41,788 bases of DNA from assembly GCA_946481585.1 (NCBI GenBank), contig CAMLOF010000001.1, forward strand, positions 1 to 41,788, in the 5' to 3' direction. Below the pieces are notes generated by a model. That model saw only the letters and a program-made list of their open reading frames with translations, made no database searches and was not told where the DNA came from. Origin of the DNA: an uncultured Macromonas sp. (lineage in GTDB: Bacteria; Pseudomonadota; Gammaproteobacteria; Burkholderiales; Burkholderiaceae). A program made the position numbers and the translations under genes. Shown here in pieces: positions 16,894-25,198 of the stretch. Within the stretch, counting starts at the first letter, position 1. Every line of letters begins with the position of its first letter.

Positions 16894-18075
16894 TCACTTC
16901 AAACCGGCCAGGTCGCGCAGCACGGCCACCTTGTCCGCACGCTCCCACGTGAACTCGGGCTCGTCGCGGCCGAAGTGGCCGTAGGCGGCCGTCTTGGAGT
17001 AGATCGGGCGCAGCAGGTCGAGCATCTGGATGATGCCCTTGGGACGCAGGTCGAACACCTCGCCCACGATCTTGGCGATCTGCTCGTCGGGGATCGCGCC
17101 CGTGCCTTCGGTGTAGACGGTCACGTTCATTGGGCGCGCCACACCAATCGCGTAAGCCACCTGGATCTGGCACTGCTTGGCCAGGCCTGCGGCCACGATG
17201 TTCTTGGCCACGTAGCGGGCAGCGTAAGCGGCCGAGCGGTCCACCTTGGTCGGATCCTTGCCGCTGAAGGCGCCGCCGCCGTGCGGGCAGGCGCCGCCGT
17301 AGGTGTCCACAATGATCTTGCGGCCGGTCAGGCCACAGTCACCCTGCGGGCCACCGATCACGAAACGGCCGGTCGGGTTGATCAGGTACTTGGTGTCCTG
17401 CAGCCACTCTTTGGGCAGCACCGGTTTGATGATCTCTTCCACGCAGGCTTCGACGAACTCCGGCTTCATGTGTTTGCCGTCGCTCATCTCGGGGCTGTGC
17501 TGGCTGGACAGCACCACGGTGTCGATGCTGTGCGGGCGGCCATCCACGTAGCGCATGGTGATCTGGCTCTTGGCGTCAGGGCGCAGGAAGGGCAGGCGGC
17601 CGTCCTTGCGCAGCTGGGCCTGACGCTCCACGATGCGGTGCGCGTAGTAGATGGGCGCAGGCATCAGCTCAGGCGTCTCGTCGCAGGCGTAGCCGAACAT
17701 CAGGCCCTGGTCGCCGGCACCGGTGTTCAGGTAGTCGTCGCTGGCGTGGTCCACGCCCTGGGCGATATCGTTCGATTGCTTGTCGTAGGCGACCAGCACC
17801 GCGCAGCCCTTGTAGTCGATGCCGTATTCGGTGTTGTCGTAGCCAATGCGCTTGATGGTGTCGCGCGCTACCTGGATATAGTCCACGTGCGCGTTGGTGG
17901 TGATTTCGCCCGCCAGCACGACCAGACCGGTGTTGGTCAGGGTCTCTGCCGCCACACGGCTGCGGGGGTCCTGCTCGAAGATCGCGTCGAGGATGGCGTC
18001 TGAAATCTGGTCCGCCACCTTGTCGGGGTGGCCTTCGGACACGGATTCGGACGTGAAAAGAAAGTCGTTCGCCAT
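16894..18075 (-). CDS. metK: S-adenosylmethionine synthetase
   Basis: A 393-residue enzyme that makes SAM from methionine and ATP. Recognised from [18 protein letters not shown] near residue 10, [12 protein letters not shown] near residue 121, and the glycine-rich [16 protein letters not shown] loop near residue 266. Full length and cytoplasmic. A ribosome site AAGGAG precedes the ATG. The 5' leader (about 109 nt) contains a strong stem described separately. It is followed at 16 bp by the adenosine-kinase-like gene. Confidence 0.97.
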   Translation of the reverse strand: MANDFLFTSESVSEGHPDKVADQISDAILDAIFEQDPRSRVAAETLTNTGLVVLAGEITTNAHVDYIQVARDTIKRIGYDNTEYGIDYKGCAVLVAYDKQSNDIAQGVDHASDDYLNTGAGDQGLMFGYACDETPELMPAPIYYAHRIVERQAQLRKDGRLPFLRPDAKSQITMRYVDGRPHSIDTVVLSSQHSPEMSDGKHMKPEFVEACVEEIIKPVLPKEWLQDTKYLINPTGRFVIGGPQGDCGLTGRKIIVDTYGGACPHGGGAFSGKDPTKVDRSAAYAARYVAKNIVAAGLAKQCQIQVAYAIGVARPMNVTVYTEGTGAIPDEQIAKIVGEVFDLRPKGIIQMLDLLRPIYSKTAAYGHFGRDEPEFTWERADKVAVLRDLAGLK

Positions 18076-18152
18076 TTGAATACACTCCTTGGTCTGAGCT
18101 CGGCGGTCGCCGGGCTTGGGAGCTATGGCGAACGCTTTAGCTGAATTTGTGA

Positions 18153-18196
18153 ATCGCCCGCAAGTTGTTCAATAACTCGGCGATACCTGCATTGTA
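18153..18196 (-). promoter_or_regulatory. metK promoter -10 and folded leader start
   Basis: On the minus strand a TACAAT (plus 18191-18196) could serve as the -10 element, placing the transcript start near 18184-18189. The first bases then form a stem of six perfect pairs (18179-18184 with 18153-18158) enclosing a second 5-pair stem (18174-18178 with 18162-18166). One inner pair is a G-U wobble only in minus-strand RNA. The -35 element is weak. No known riboswitch class is recognised. Confidence 0.45.
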
Positions 18197-18238
18197 AAAC
18201 ACAGATTTCTGGGTCGCCGGGTGCGGTCCGATATGCCC

Positions 18239-19099
18239 ATGTTCCTAGTGTTCCGATTATTAGCGCGTTGGCCGCTGCCGCTGTTGCACCTGCTGGGTGC
18301 TGTTGGCGGCTGGCTGGCCTGGCTGGTTTCCCCGGCCTATCGGCGTCGCTGGTTCGAGAACACGCGGCTGGCCGGTGTATGTGGCTGGGGGCGCTGGGCT
18401 TCCGTGGCTGCTGCGGGGCAGCAGGTGGCAGAACTGCCCCGCCTCTGGTTTGGCCAACCCGTTCAGGTGGGCTGGGAGGGCGCAGCGCATATCCAGGCCG
18501 CGTTGAACCATGGCCACGGCATGCTTTTTCTCACGCCGCACCTGGGCTGCTTCGAGATCACGGCACAGGCCTATGCCCAGCGTTTCGGCGGGCAGCCTGG
18601 TTCTACTGGTAAACCCATTTCGGTCTTGTTTCGTCCGCCAAGGCAGCAAACATTGCGCGAGGTGGTGGAGGCCGCCCGTGTAAGGCCTGGCCTTGCCACT
18701 GCGCCCACTACGCTGGCTGGGGTGCGCCAGCTCATTCAGGCGTTGCGCGATGGTGAAGCCGTTGGCCTGCTGCCTGACCAGGTGCCGCCAGAAGGGCTGG
18801 GCGTTTGGGCCCCTTTCTTCGGCAAACCTGCCTACACAATGACATTGGCAACAAGATTTGCGCGCACCCCAGGTGTCGAGGTTCTGCTGGCTTGGGGTGA
18901 ACGGCTTCCCTGGGGGCGGGGGTACACAGTGCATATTCAGCCCTTGACTCAGGTTTTGGGTGAGCCGCTAGCTGACGATCCCGTGGCCGCAGCTTCGCAG
19001 ATCAACCAGGCCATGGAACACGTGATTCGACGCTGTCCTCGGCAGTATCTGTGGGGTTATGCGCGTTACAAGAACCCGCGCAAAGGGATGCACGGATGA
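18239..19099 (+). CDS. LpxL/HtrB-type lipid A acyltransferase (first copy)
   Basis: About 286 residues of the LpxL/LpxM lysophospholipid acyltransferase family, which add secondary acyl chains to Kdo-lipid A at the inner membrane. An N-terminal hydrophobic helix (about 12-30) is followed by the catalytic HX4E motif, HLGCFE (H101, E106). GLLPDQVPPEGLGVWAPFFG (about 182-201) matches the second conserved block. Starts at 18221 (GTG) or 18233 (ATG) are also in frame; none has a good ribosome site. It overlaps the next gene, a second family member, by 4 nt. Which acyl position each copy serves cannot be told from sequence. Confidence 0.9.
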   Translation: MFLVFRLLARWPLPLLHLLGAVGGWLAWLVSPAYRRRWFENTRLAGVCGWGRWASVAAAGQQVAELPRLWFGQPVQVGWEGAAHIQAALNHGHGMLFLTPHLGCFEITAQAYAQRFGGQPGSTGKPISVLFRPPRQQTLREVVEAARVRPGLATAPTTLAGVRQLIQALRDGEAVGLLPDQVPPEGLGVWAPFFGKPAYTMTLATRFARTPGVEVLLAWGERLPWGRGYTVHIQPLTQVLGEPLADDPVAAASQINQAMEHVIRRCPRQYLWGYARYKNPRKGMHG

Positions 19100-20007
19100 G
19101 CGAAATCACCGAAGACACACGCAGTGGATGGCAGCGTTTGCTGAATGGCCTCGGGCTGGCTGCCATGCGCGTGATGGCGAGCATGCCCTTGCCGATAGTG
19201 CGTGCGCTGGGATGGGTGTTCGGCCAGGTGCTGCACGTTGTAGCGGCCAGGCGTCGGCGCATTGCCCGGATCAACTGGGCCTTGTGTTTCCCAAACGACA
19301 GCGAAGCCAAGCGCAACCGCGCCGTTCGCGAGCACTTCGTCCGTTTCGCACAGGCCTGGCTAGACCGTGGCTGGCTGTGGGAGGGGCGTCCCGATGTGGT
19401 TCGCCGCCGCCTGCGGCTGGTGGGTGAGGTAGATCAATTCAGCAGTGACTCGCCACGTGTCGTCTTCGCGCCCCATTTCGTCGGCATGGATGCGGGCTGG
19501 ACGGCACTCACGGCACACCTGTCCAGACGGTTTTGCGGCATCTACGCGCAACAGCTCAACCCTGACGTGGACCGTTGGATGGCGCAGGGCCGTCAGCGCT
19601 TTGGCGAGCCTCACATCGTGGCCAGACACCAGGGCGTCAAGCCGATGGTGTCAGCACTGCGCGCGGGCGAGCCCCTTTACCTGCTCCCCGATATGGACCA
19701 TGGGATCAACGATGCCGTGTTCGCACCATTCTTCGGTGTGCAGGCCGCCACGCTCACCTCGCTGCCTCGCTTCGCGCGTCTGGGTCGTGCGACGGTAGTG
19801 CCCGTGACCAGCCGCATGACCCACGATGGCTATGAGGTGCGAGTCTGGCCTGCTTGGGAGGCTTACCCCTCCGAGGTGCTGGAGGCCGATGTGGCCCGGA
19901 TGAACAGCGAATTGGAGCGCATGATCCGCTCCATGCCGGAACAGTACTACTGGGTCCACAAACGGTTCAAGACCCGCCCGCCCGGAGAGGCCCCGTTTTA
20001 CAGCTAG
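19096..20007 (+). CDS. LpxL/LpxM-type lipid A acyltransferase (second copy)
   Basis: A 303-residue homologue of the preceding gene, started by an ATG that overlaps its stop (ATGA). The catalytic motif is HFVGMD (H127, D132), an HX4D rather than the HX4E of its neighbour, and YLLPDMDHGINDAVFAPFFG (about 195-214) is the second conserved block. The two proteins are clearly diverged paralogues rather than a recent duplication. A pair fits one enzyme per secondary acyl chain on lipid A. The protein should be an inner-membrane enzyme facing the cytoplasm. Confidence 0.9.
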   Translation: MSEITEDTRSGWQRLLNGLGLAAMRVMASMPLPIVRALGWVFGQVLHVVAARRRRIARINWALCFPNDSEAKRNRAVREHFVRFAQAWLDRGWLWEGRPDVVRRRLRLVGEVDQFSSDSPRVVFAPHFVGMDAGWTALTAHLSRRFCGIYAQQLNPDVDRWMAQGRQRFGEPHIVARHQGVKPMVSALRAGEPLYLLPDMDHGINDAVFAPFFGVQAATLTSLPRFARLGRATVVPVTSRMTHDGYEVRVWPAWEAYPSEVLEADVARMNSELERMIRSMPEQYYWVHKRFKTRPPGEAPFYS

Positions 20008-20026
20008 CCCGCCTCAGTTTGGCGGG
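20008..20026 (+). terminator. Possible terminator after the acyltransferase pair
   Basis: Six-base arms CCCGCC and GGCGGG with a 7-nt loop lie immediately past the stop codon of the second acyltransferase. Only a short GCTTT follows, so termination would be weak. It falls in the 39-bp gap to convergent engB. Confidence 0.4.
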
Positions 20027-20046
20027 GCTTTGGTGGGGCAGCCCGC

Positions 20047-20778
20047 TCAGGCGGCCGGTTCTGCAGGTGGTTTCTCGGACGTTTCATGAGTCCAGTTCCA
20101 CAGCAACTGTGCGACTTCGTCCAGACCTTGCCGCTTGAGTGCAGAGAACAGCTTCGCTTCCCCGCCGCCAGCTTGCAGCCGCGCAATGGACAGCGCCTTG
20201 TTGGCCTCAGCCCGGGTGAGTTTGTCCGCCTTGGTCAGCAGCACCAGAAAGCGCAGTCCCTGCTCCACCCGGGGGCGTATCACTTCCAGCAGCACTTCGT
20301 CCAGTTCGGTCAAACCCAATCGGGGATCGCACAGCAGCACCACACCGCGCAGGTTGGGGCGGGTCAGCAGGTAGTTGGCCATCACACGTTGCCAACGCAG
20401 CTTGGCTTCCCGGGGAACGGCTGCATAGCCGTAGCCGGGCAAGTCGGCAAGCACGGCGTCAACCGCCCCCTGCTTGCCCAAGGCAAACAGGTTGATGCTC
20501 TGGGTCCGCCCGGGCGTCTTGGAAGCAAAAGCCAGACGCTTTTGCTGGGTCATCGTGTTGATGCAGGTGGACTTGCCAGCGTTGGATCGACCGACAAAGG
20601 CAATCTCCGGCACATCTAGCGGCGGCAGGTGCTCCAGCTGCGGCGCGGTGGTCAAAAAGCGTGCCGTGTGCAGCCACGCATGGGCCGTCTTTGGGGCGAT
20701 GACCGGCTGTGCCTGACGAGGCGGCGGGCTGGCCGACGCCTGATCGGCGGAGGGGGGAGAGGCGTCGTTATTGCTCAT
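20047..20778 (-). CDS. engB: Ribosome biogenesis GTPase EngB/YsxC
   Basis: A 243-residue TRAFAC GTPase needed for assembly of the large ribosomal subunit. The P-loop GRSNAGKST is at 63-71, the G2 region TPGRTQ at 88-93, G3 DLPGYG at 112-117, and TKAD (G4) further on. A proline- and alanine-rich N-terminal extension of about 35 residues is typical of betaproteobacterial forms. The start is uncertain: ATG 20778 was preferred over ATG 20796 because a TACAAT -10 (plus 20803-20808) would place the transcript start at about 20796. The gene diverges from cytochrome c4, a neighbour also seen in Pseudomonas. Confidence 0.94.
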   Translation of the reverse strand: MSNNDASPPSADQASASPPPRQAQPVIAPKTAHAWLHTARFLTTAPQLEHLPPLDVPEIAFVGRSNAGKSTCINTMTQQKRLAFASKTPGRTQSINLFALGKQGAVDAVLADLPGYGYAAVPREAKLRWQRVMANYLLTRPNLRGVVLLCDPRLGLTELDEVLLEVIRPRVEQGLRFLVLLTKADKLTRAEANKALSIARLQAGGGEAKLFSALKRQGLDEVAQLLWNWTHETSEKPPAEPAA

Positions 20779-20882
20779 GTGCGGATTCGGGTTCATTGGC
20801 CATTGTAAAATCAACGCGTTTTGCGCCTTGCCGGTCTGGCGGGGCGTGACTTCGTAGCAACCCGACGCCACCTGCCCACGAA

Positions 20883-21497
20883 ATGAAACTGATTCCTTCC
20901 CTCATCGGTGCCGCTATTCTGGCAACCCTGTCCTTGTCCGCCCAGGCGCAGGCCGCCAAACCCGATCTGGGCAAGGGTTCGACCCTCTACGGTCAGGTCT
21001 GCGTGGCTTGTCATGCCGCCGACGGCAACTCCACCATTGCCGCCAACCCCAAGCTGGCGCAGCAGCACCCTGAGTACATCGTCAAGCAGCTGCAAGAGTT
21101 CAAGTCTGGCAAGCGCGCCAATGCCGTGATGTCCGGTTTCGCAGCCAGCATGTCTGATGACGACATGCGCAACGTTGCCTACTGGCTGGCCTCTCAAAAA
21201 GCCAAGACCGGTTTCGCCCGCGACAAGGAACTTGTGGCCCTGGGTGAGCGCATCTACCGCGGCGGCATTGCCGACCGCCAGATCGCTGCCTGTGCCGGCT
21301 GCCACACGCCCAACGGCGCCGGTATTCCCGCCCAATATCCCCGCCTGGCTGGCCAGCATGCCGACTACACCGTCGCCCAGATGAACGCGTTCCGTTCCGG
21401 TGGCCGCAAGAACAGTGTGCCGATGGCGCAGGTCGCCGCTCACATGACCGACAAGGAAATTGCTGCGGTCGCCGACTACATCGCTGGTCTGCGCTGA
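20883..21497 (+). CDS. Diheme cytochrome c4
   Basis: A 204-residue periplasmic electron carrier with a Sec signal (about 1-24) and two cytochrome c domains. Heme sites are CVACH (40-44) and CAGCH (137-141); methionines such as M83/M90 and M181/M188 can supply the sixth ligands. Two homologous halves with conserved spacing define the c4 type, which passes electrons to terminal oxidases. It diverges from engB and lies upstream of the cytochrome-maturation genes resB-ccsB, a sensible context because its hemes must be attached by that system. It ends about 190 bp before resB; the gap holds a candidate sRNA. Confidence 0.94.
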   Translation: MKLIPSLIGAAILATLSLSAQAQAAKPDLGKGSTLYGQVCVACHAADGNSTIAANPKLAQQHPEYIVKQLQEFKSGKRANAVMSGFAASMSDDDMRNVAYWLASQKAKTGFARDKELVALGERIYRGGIADRQIAACAGCHTPNGAGIPAQYPRLAGQHADYTVAQMNAFRSGGRKNSVPMAQVAAHMTDKEIAAVADYIAGLR

Positions 21498-21514
21498 TGG
21501 GCCCAGCCCACGGT

Positions 21515-21536
21515 GAACCAGGCAAATCCCTGGTTC
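21515..21536 (+). other. Stem-loop in the cytochrome c4 3' region
   Basis: GAACCAGG and CCTGGTTC form a perfect 8-bp stem with a 6-nt loop, 18 bp after the cytochrome c4 stop. No T-run follows, so it is more likely an mRNA-end protecting structure or a Rho-linked end than an intrinsic terminator. Confidence 0.5.
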
Positions 21537-21546
21537 CCAGCGGGGC

Positions 21547-21576
21547 TTGGCATTTAATATAAGTCAGCGTTAATAT
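21547..21576 (+). promoter_or_regulatory. Candidate promoter of a small RNA or of resB
   Basis: TTGGCA (21547-21552) and TAATAT (21571-21576) are 18 bp apart in an A/T-rich patch, predicting a start near 21583. It precedes a short transcript that would end at the strong terminator at 21640-21672. Confidence 0.5.
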
Positions 21577-21582
21577 TCGGCG

Positions 21583-21672
21583 GGACAATGCTTATTTGTC
21601 AACAGCATTGAACCGATGGCCAAAATTCTCCTCATAGCCAAGGCAGGCCTCATTTCAAGGCCTGCCTTTTTT
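21583..21672 (+). ncRNA. Candidate Hfq-type small RNA (or attenuated resB leader)
   Basis: The roughly 90-nt segment has its own likely promoter and three parts. First is a 5' stem-loop (21586-21591 with 21605-21610, 13-nt loop). Next is a largely unpaired middle containing TTCTCCTC (about 21626-21633), complementary to Shine-Dalgarno sequences. Last is an 11-bp terminator hairpin with a T-tail. This is the usual layout of trans-acting, Hfq-dependent sRNAs. The place is suggestive: Spot 42 in Escherichia coli and ErsA in Pseudomonas lie next to engB. Homology to those is not claimed. It could instead be an attenuator ahead of resB, which starts only 17 bp later. Confidence 0.5.
21640..21672 (+). 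terminator. Strong intrinsic terminator before resB
   Basis: Perfect 11-bp arms (21640-21650 and 21658-21668), a 7-nt loop and six consecutive T's (21667-21672). It is the most convincing terminator in the window and closes either the cytochrome c4 transcript or the small RNA. Confidence 0.92.
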
Positions 21673-21689
21673 CTGGGTCACGTTTTTCC

Positions 21690-23840
21690 ATGAGTGTTTC
21701 CACCGCAGGTTTCGAGATCAGAGGCGGCTCGCGAATCATCCGCGACGCGGTGGAGTTGCTCTCTTCGATGCGTTTTGCCATTTCCCTGCTGACGGTGATC
21801 TGTATCGCCTCGGTGGTGGGAACGGTGCTCAAGCAGCACGAGCCGATCAACAACTACATCAACCAGTTCGGCCCGTTCTGGGCCGAGGTGTTTGGCGCCA
21901 TCGATCTCTACTCGGTTTACAGCGCCTGGTGGTTCCTGCTGATCCTGGCTTTCCTGGTGCTCAGCACCTCGTTGTGCATCATCCGCAACACGCCCAAGAT
22001 TTTTCACGACCTCAAGCTGTTCAAGGAAAACATCCGCGAGCAGAGCCTGAAGGCGTTCCCGCACCGGGCCGAGGCCGAGCTGCACGAGGAAGGTGAAGCA
22101 GCGGCTCACCGAATTGGGCAAACCTTGCTGTCTGCAGGTTGGAAGGTACGCCTGCAACAACGCGAGACTTCTGCTGGCGCAGGTTGGATGGTTGCCGCCA
22201 AGGCCGGGGCTGCCAACAAGCTGGGGTATCTTGCGGCCCACGGAGCCATCGTCCTGATCTGTATCGGGGGCCTGTTTGATGGCGACCTCGTGGTGCGGGC
22301 GCAGATGTGGTTCAACGGCAAGACGCCCTTCACCGGTGGAGGCCTGATTGCCGAAGTGCCTGAGCAGCATCGTTTGACTGACAAAAATCCGACCTTCCGA
22401 GGCAACTTGCTGGTGACGGAGGGCACGCGTGCGGGCACGGCCATTCTGACGCAACCCGAAGGGGTCATCCTGCAGGAGCTTCCGTTCGATGTTGAGCTCA
22501 AGAAGTTCGTGGTTGAGTACTACTCCACTGGCATGCCCAAGCTTTTTGCGAGCGACATCGTCATCCACGACCGTTACAGCGGCGAGAGCAAGGAAGCGCG
22601 GGTCGAGGTCAACCACCCCGTGAGCTACCGGGGCATCGAGATCTACCAGTCCAGTTTCGATGATGGCGGATCGCTGCTCAAGTTGCAGGCAGTTCCGATG
22701 GGAGCTGCAACCAAGGCATTCACGGTGGAGGGGCGTGTGGGCCAATCCACGGCGCTGACCAACGGGGACCAGCGCATGACGCTGGAATTCACCGGCCTGC
22801 GCGTGATCAACGTCGAGAACTTCCTCAACAACAGCAACAGTGGCGCCGATGTGCGCAAGGTCGATCTTCGCGAGGCCATTGAAAGCCGCCTGGGGTCTGC
22901 TCACAAGACCGTGACGGAAAAGCAGTTGCGCAACGTCGGCCCCAGCGTCACATACAAGCTGCGTGACGAGGCAGGACAGGCGCGGGAGTTCCACAACTAC
23001 ATGCTGCCCATCGATGTGGACGGCACCAGGGTGTTTGTGCTGGGTGTGCGCGATACGCCTGCCGAGCCGTTCCGTTACCTGCGTGTGCCGGTTGACGAAA
23101 AGGACTCCATTGACGGCTTCATCCGTTTGCGGGCGGCCCTGGCCAATGGCGATCTTCGCCGCGAGGCAGTCCGCCGCTATGTGAAAGACGCCGCGTCTGG
23201 CCAGCGCCCAGAGATGGTTGAGGCTTTGTCGGTCTCGGCGCAGCGTGCTATCGATCTTTTCGCAGGTACAGATCCGTCCATTCAGAAAATGCCGCGCAAC
23301 GGTAGCGCCCCATTGGGTGGTTTGCAGGCCGTTTCTGCTTTCATGGAGACGAATGTCCCCGAGGCCGAGCGTGAGCGCGCGGGTGAGGTGCTGCTGCGCA
23401 TCCTCAACGGTACGCTGTTTGAGTTGTACCAGCTTAGTCGCGAAGGGGCAGGGCTCCCGCCTGCTGAACGTGGCGAGCAAAGCGCTGCCTTCATGACGCA
23501 GTCTGTCCTGAGCCTGAGCGACGCCTTCTTCTACCCGGCACCGTTCACTTTCCAATTGGCTGACTTCCAGCAAGTGCAGGCCAGCGTGTTCCAGGTGGCG
23601 CGAGCCCCTGGCAAGACCATTGTCTATATCGGCTGCCTGTTGCTGATTCTGGGCGTTTTTGCCATGCTCTATGTGCGTGAGCGCCGTTTGTGGGTGTGGC
23701 TGTCACCGCGCGGGGAAGGTCAGAGTGGCTTGCATGCGACCATGGCCTTGTCGTCGAACCGCAAGTTGATGGACAACGACCGCGAATTCCAGACACTCAA
23801 AAACCGTTTGCTGCAGACTGCCCCAGAGGTGACCCCATGA
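21690..23840 (+). CDS. resB: Cytochrome c biogenesis protein ResB (Ccs1)
   Basis: A 716-residue membrane protein of cytochrome c maturation System II, working with CcsB/CcsA to move heme across the membrane and join it to apocytochromes. Hydrophobic helices occur near 25-45, 72-95 and 175-195, then a large periplasmic domain (about 200-640), then a final helix near 645-665, the ResB arrangement. The start lies 17 bp after a strong terminator and has no clear ribosome site, so its expression route is unclear. It overlaps ccsB by 4 nt. Confidence 0.93.
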   Translation: MSVSTAGFEIRGGSRIIRDAVELLSSMRFAISLLTVICIASVVGTVLKQHEPINNYINQFGPFWAEVFGAIDLYSVYSAWWFLLILAFLVLSTSLCIIRNTPKIFHDLKLFKENIREQSLKAFPHRAEAELHEEGEAAAHRIGQTLLSAGWKVRLQQRETSAGAGWMVAAKAGAANKLGYLAAHGAIVLICIGGLFDGDLVVRAQMWFNGKTPFTGGGLIAEVPEQHRLTDKNPTFRGNLLVTEGTRAGTAILTQPEGVILQELPFDVELKKFVVEYYSTGMPKLFASDIVIHDRYSGESKEARVEVNHPVSYRGIEIYQSSFDDGGSLLKLQAVPMGAATKAFTVEGRVGQSTALTNGDQRMTLEFTGLRVINVENFLNNSNSGADVRKVDLREAIESRLGSAHKTVTEKQLRNVGPSVTYKLRDEAGQAREFHNYMLPIDVDGTRVFVLGVRDTPAEPFRYLRVPVDEKDSIDGFIRLRAALANGDLRREAVRRYVKDAASGQRPEMVEALSVSAQRAIDLFAGTDPSIQKMPRNGSAPLGGLQAVSAFMETNVPEAERERAGEVLLRILNGTLFELYQLSREGAGLPPAERGEQSAAFMTQSVLSLSDAFFYPAPFTFQLADFQQVQASVFQVARAPGKTIVYIGCLLLILGVFAMLYVRERRLWVWLSPRGEGQSGLHATMALSSNRKLMDNDREFQTLKNRLLQTAPEVTP

Positions 23841-25198
23841 ATGCCGTGACACAGACCGTTGACTTGAAGAAGAGCGATTCCACCCCCGGCTTGGGTGGTG
23901 GCTATTTCGCGCGCCGCGATCTTTGGGACTGGCTGTACGCCGCCTTGGTCGTTGCAGGTGCCGCCTATGCGTTCTTTCTTTACGGTCATCACATGGATGG
24001 CTACGAGAAGGCAATTCTCGCGGGTGTCGCGCCCAGCCTGATTGCGTTGGCCTGGTTCTGGCGACCCGTGCGCCTGCTGACGGTAGCAGTGGCATTGTTG
24101 TCTTTGCTGGCCATCTGGCTGTATCACGTGGATGGCGTTCCGCAGCTGGCACGTGCAGATGATGCTTTCCTCCTCAAATACTTCATCTCCAGTCAGTCAG
24201 CCATCCTTTGGATGAGCATGCTCTTCTTCATGAGCACGGCATTCTTCTGGGCAGGCATCTTCTCGCGCTCCAACGCCGATGCTTTCGAGCGGCTGGGCTC
24301 CAGGCTCGCGTGGGTCGCCGTCACCCTGGCGCTGGTTGGTTCCTTCGTACGCTGGTACGAGGGTTACCTCATAGGCCCTGACGTCGGCCACATCCCGGTC
24401 AGCAACCTGTACGAAGTTTTTGTGCTGTTTTCCTGGCTGACGGCTGCCTACTACCTCTACTACGAAGACCGCTACCAGACCCGCCGCATGGGCGCCTTCG
24501 TGATGTTGGTCGTCAGTGCTGCCGTGGGCTTTTTGCTGTGGTACACCGTGGTGCGGGAGGCGCACGAGATCCAACCTCTGGTCCCGGCGCTGCAGAGCTG
24601 GTGGATGAAGCTGCACGTGCCTGCCAACTTCATTGGCTATGGCACCTTCGCCATCGCGGCGATGCTGGCGTTTGCCTACCTCATCAAACAAAGTGCGGGC
24701 GAGGCCCGCTGGTGGAAGCTGGCGCCCCTTTGGCTGCTGGGGGTGGTGCTGTGCTTTGAACCCCTGGTGTTCCGCCGTGGCGCCACTGAGGCCGGTGGCA
24801 GCTACTGGTTCATCTACTTCGGTCTGTCGGCGCTCATTGTGGGCGGCATTCTTGCCGCGCGGCGCCGCATTGCGGAGCGCCTGCCCACTCTGGAGGTGCT
24901 GGACGACGTGATGTACAAGGCCATCGCAGTCGGCTTTGCGTTCTTCACCATTGCCACCGTGCTTGGTGCACTGTGGGCGGCTGAAGCCTGGGGCGGTTAC
25001 TGGAGCTGGGACCCGAAGGAAACCTGGGCTTTGATCGTGTGGCTGAACTACGCCGCCTGGTTGCACATGCGCCTGATGAAAGGCTTGCGTGGCACCGTGG
25101 CCGCCTGGTGGGCGTTGGTCGGGCTCGTGGTCACCACTTTTGCTTTCCTGGGGGTCAACATGTTCCTCAGCGGCCTGCACAGTTACGGAGAACTCTGA
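23837..25198 (+). CDS. ccsB: Cytochrome c biogenesis heme-handling protein CcsB/CcsA
   Basis: A 453-residue polytopic protein with many hydrophobic helices and the heme-handling WWD signature WGGYWSWD (385-392) followed by PKETW. It forms the System II cytochrome c synthase with ResB, presenting heme in the periplasm. The ATG overlaps the resB stop (ATGA at 23837-23840), and its own stop shares one base with the msrP start, so all these genes are translationally linked. The likely client in the neighbourhood is the cytochrome c4 encoded upstream. Betaproteobacteria commonly use this two-protein System II. Confidence 0.94.
   Translation: MNAVTQTVDLKKSDSTPGLGGGYFARRDLWDWLYAALVVAGAAYAFFLYGHHMDGYEKAILAGVAPSLIALAWFWRPVRLLTVAVALLSLLAIWLYHVDGVPQLARADDAFLLKYFISSQSAILWMSMLFFMSTAFFWAGIFSRSNADAFERLGSRLAWVAVTLALVGSFVRWYEGYLIGPDVGHIPVSNLYEVFVLFSWLTAAYYLYYEDRYQTRRMGAFVMLVVSAAVGFLLWYTVVREAHEIQPLVPALQSWWMKLHVPANFIGYGTFAIAAMLAFAYLIKQSAGEARWWKLAPLWLLGVVLCFEPLVFRRGATEAGGSYWFIYFGLSALIVGGILAARRRIAERLPTLEVLDDVMYKAIAVGFAFFTIATVLGALWAAEAWGGYWSWDPKETWALIVWLNYAAWLHMRLMKGLRGTVAAWWALVGLVVTTFAFLGVNMFLSGLHSYGEL

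Noticed and set aside
21678..23573. A 631-codon open frame on the minus strand opposite resB.
   Set aside because: ResB on the plus strand is full length with a clear membrane topology; the opposite frame resembles no family.
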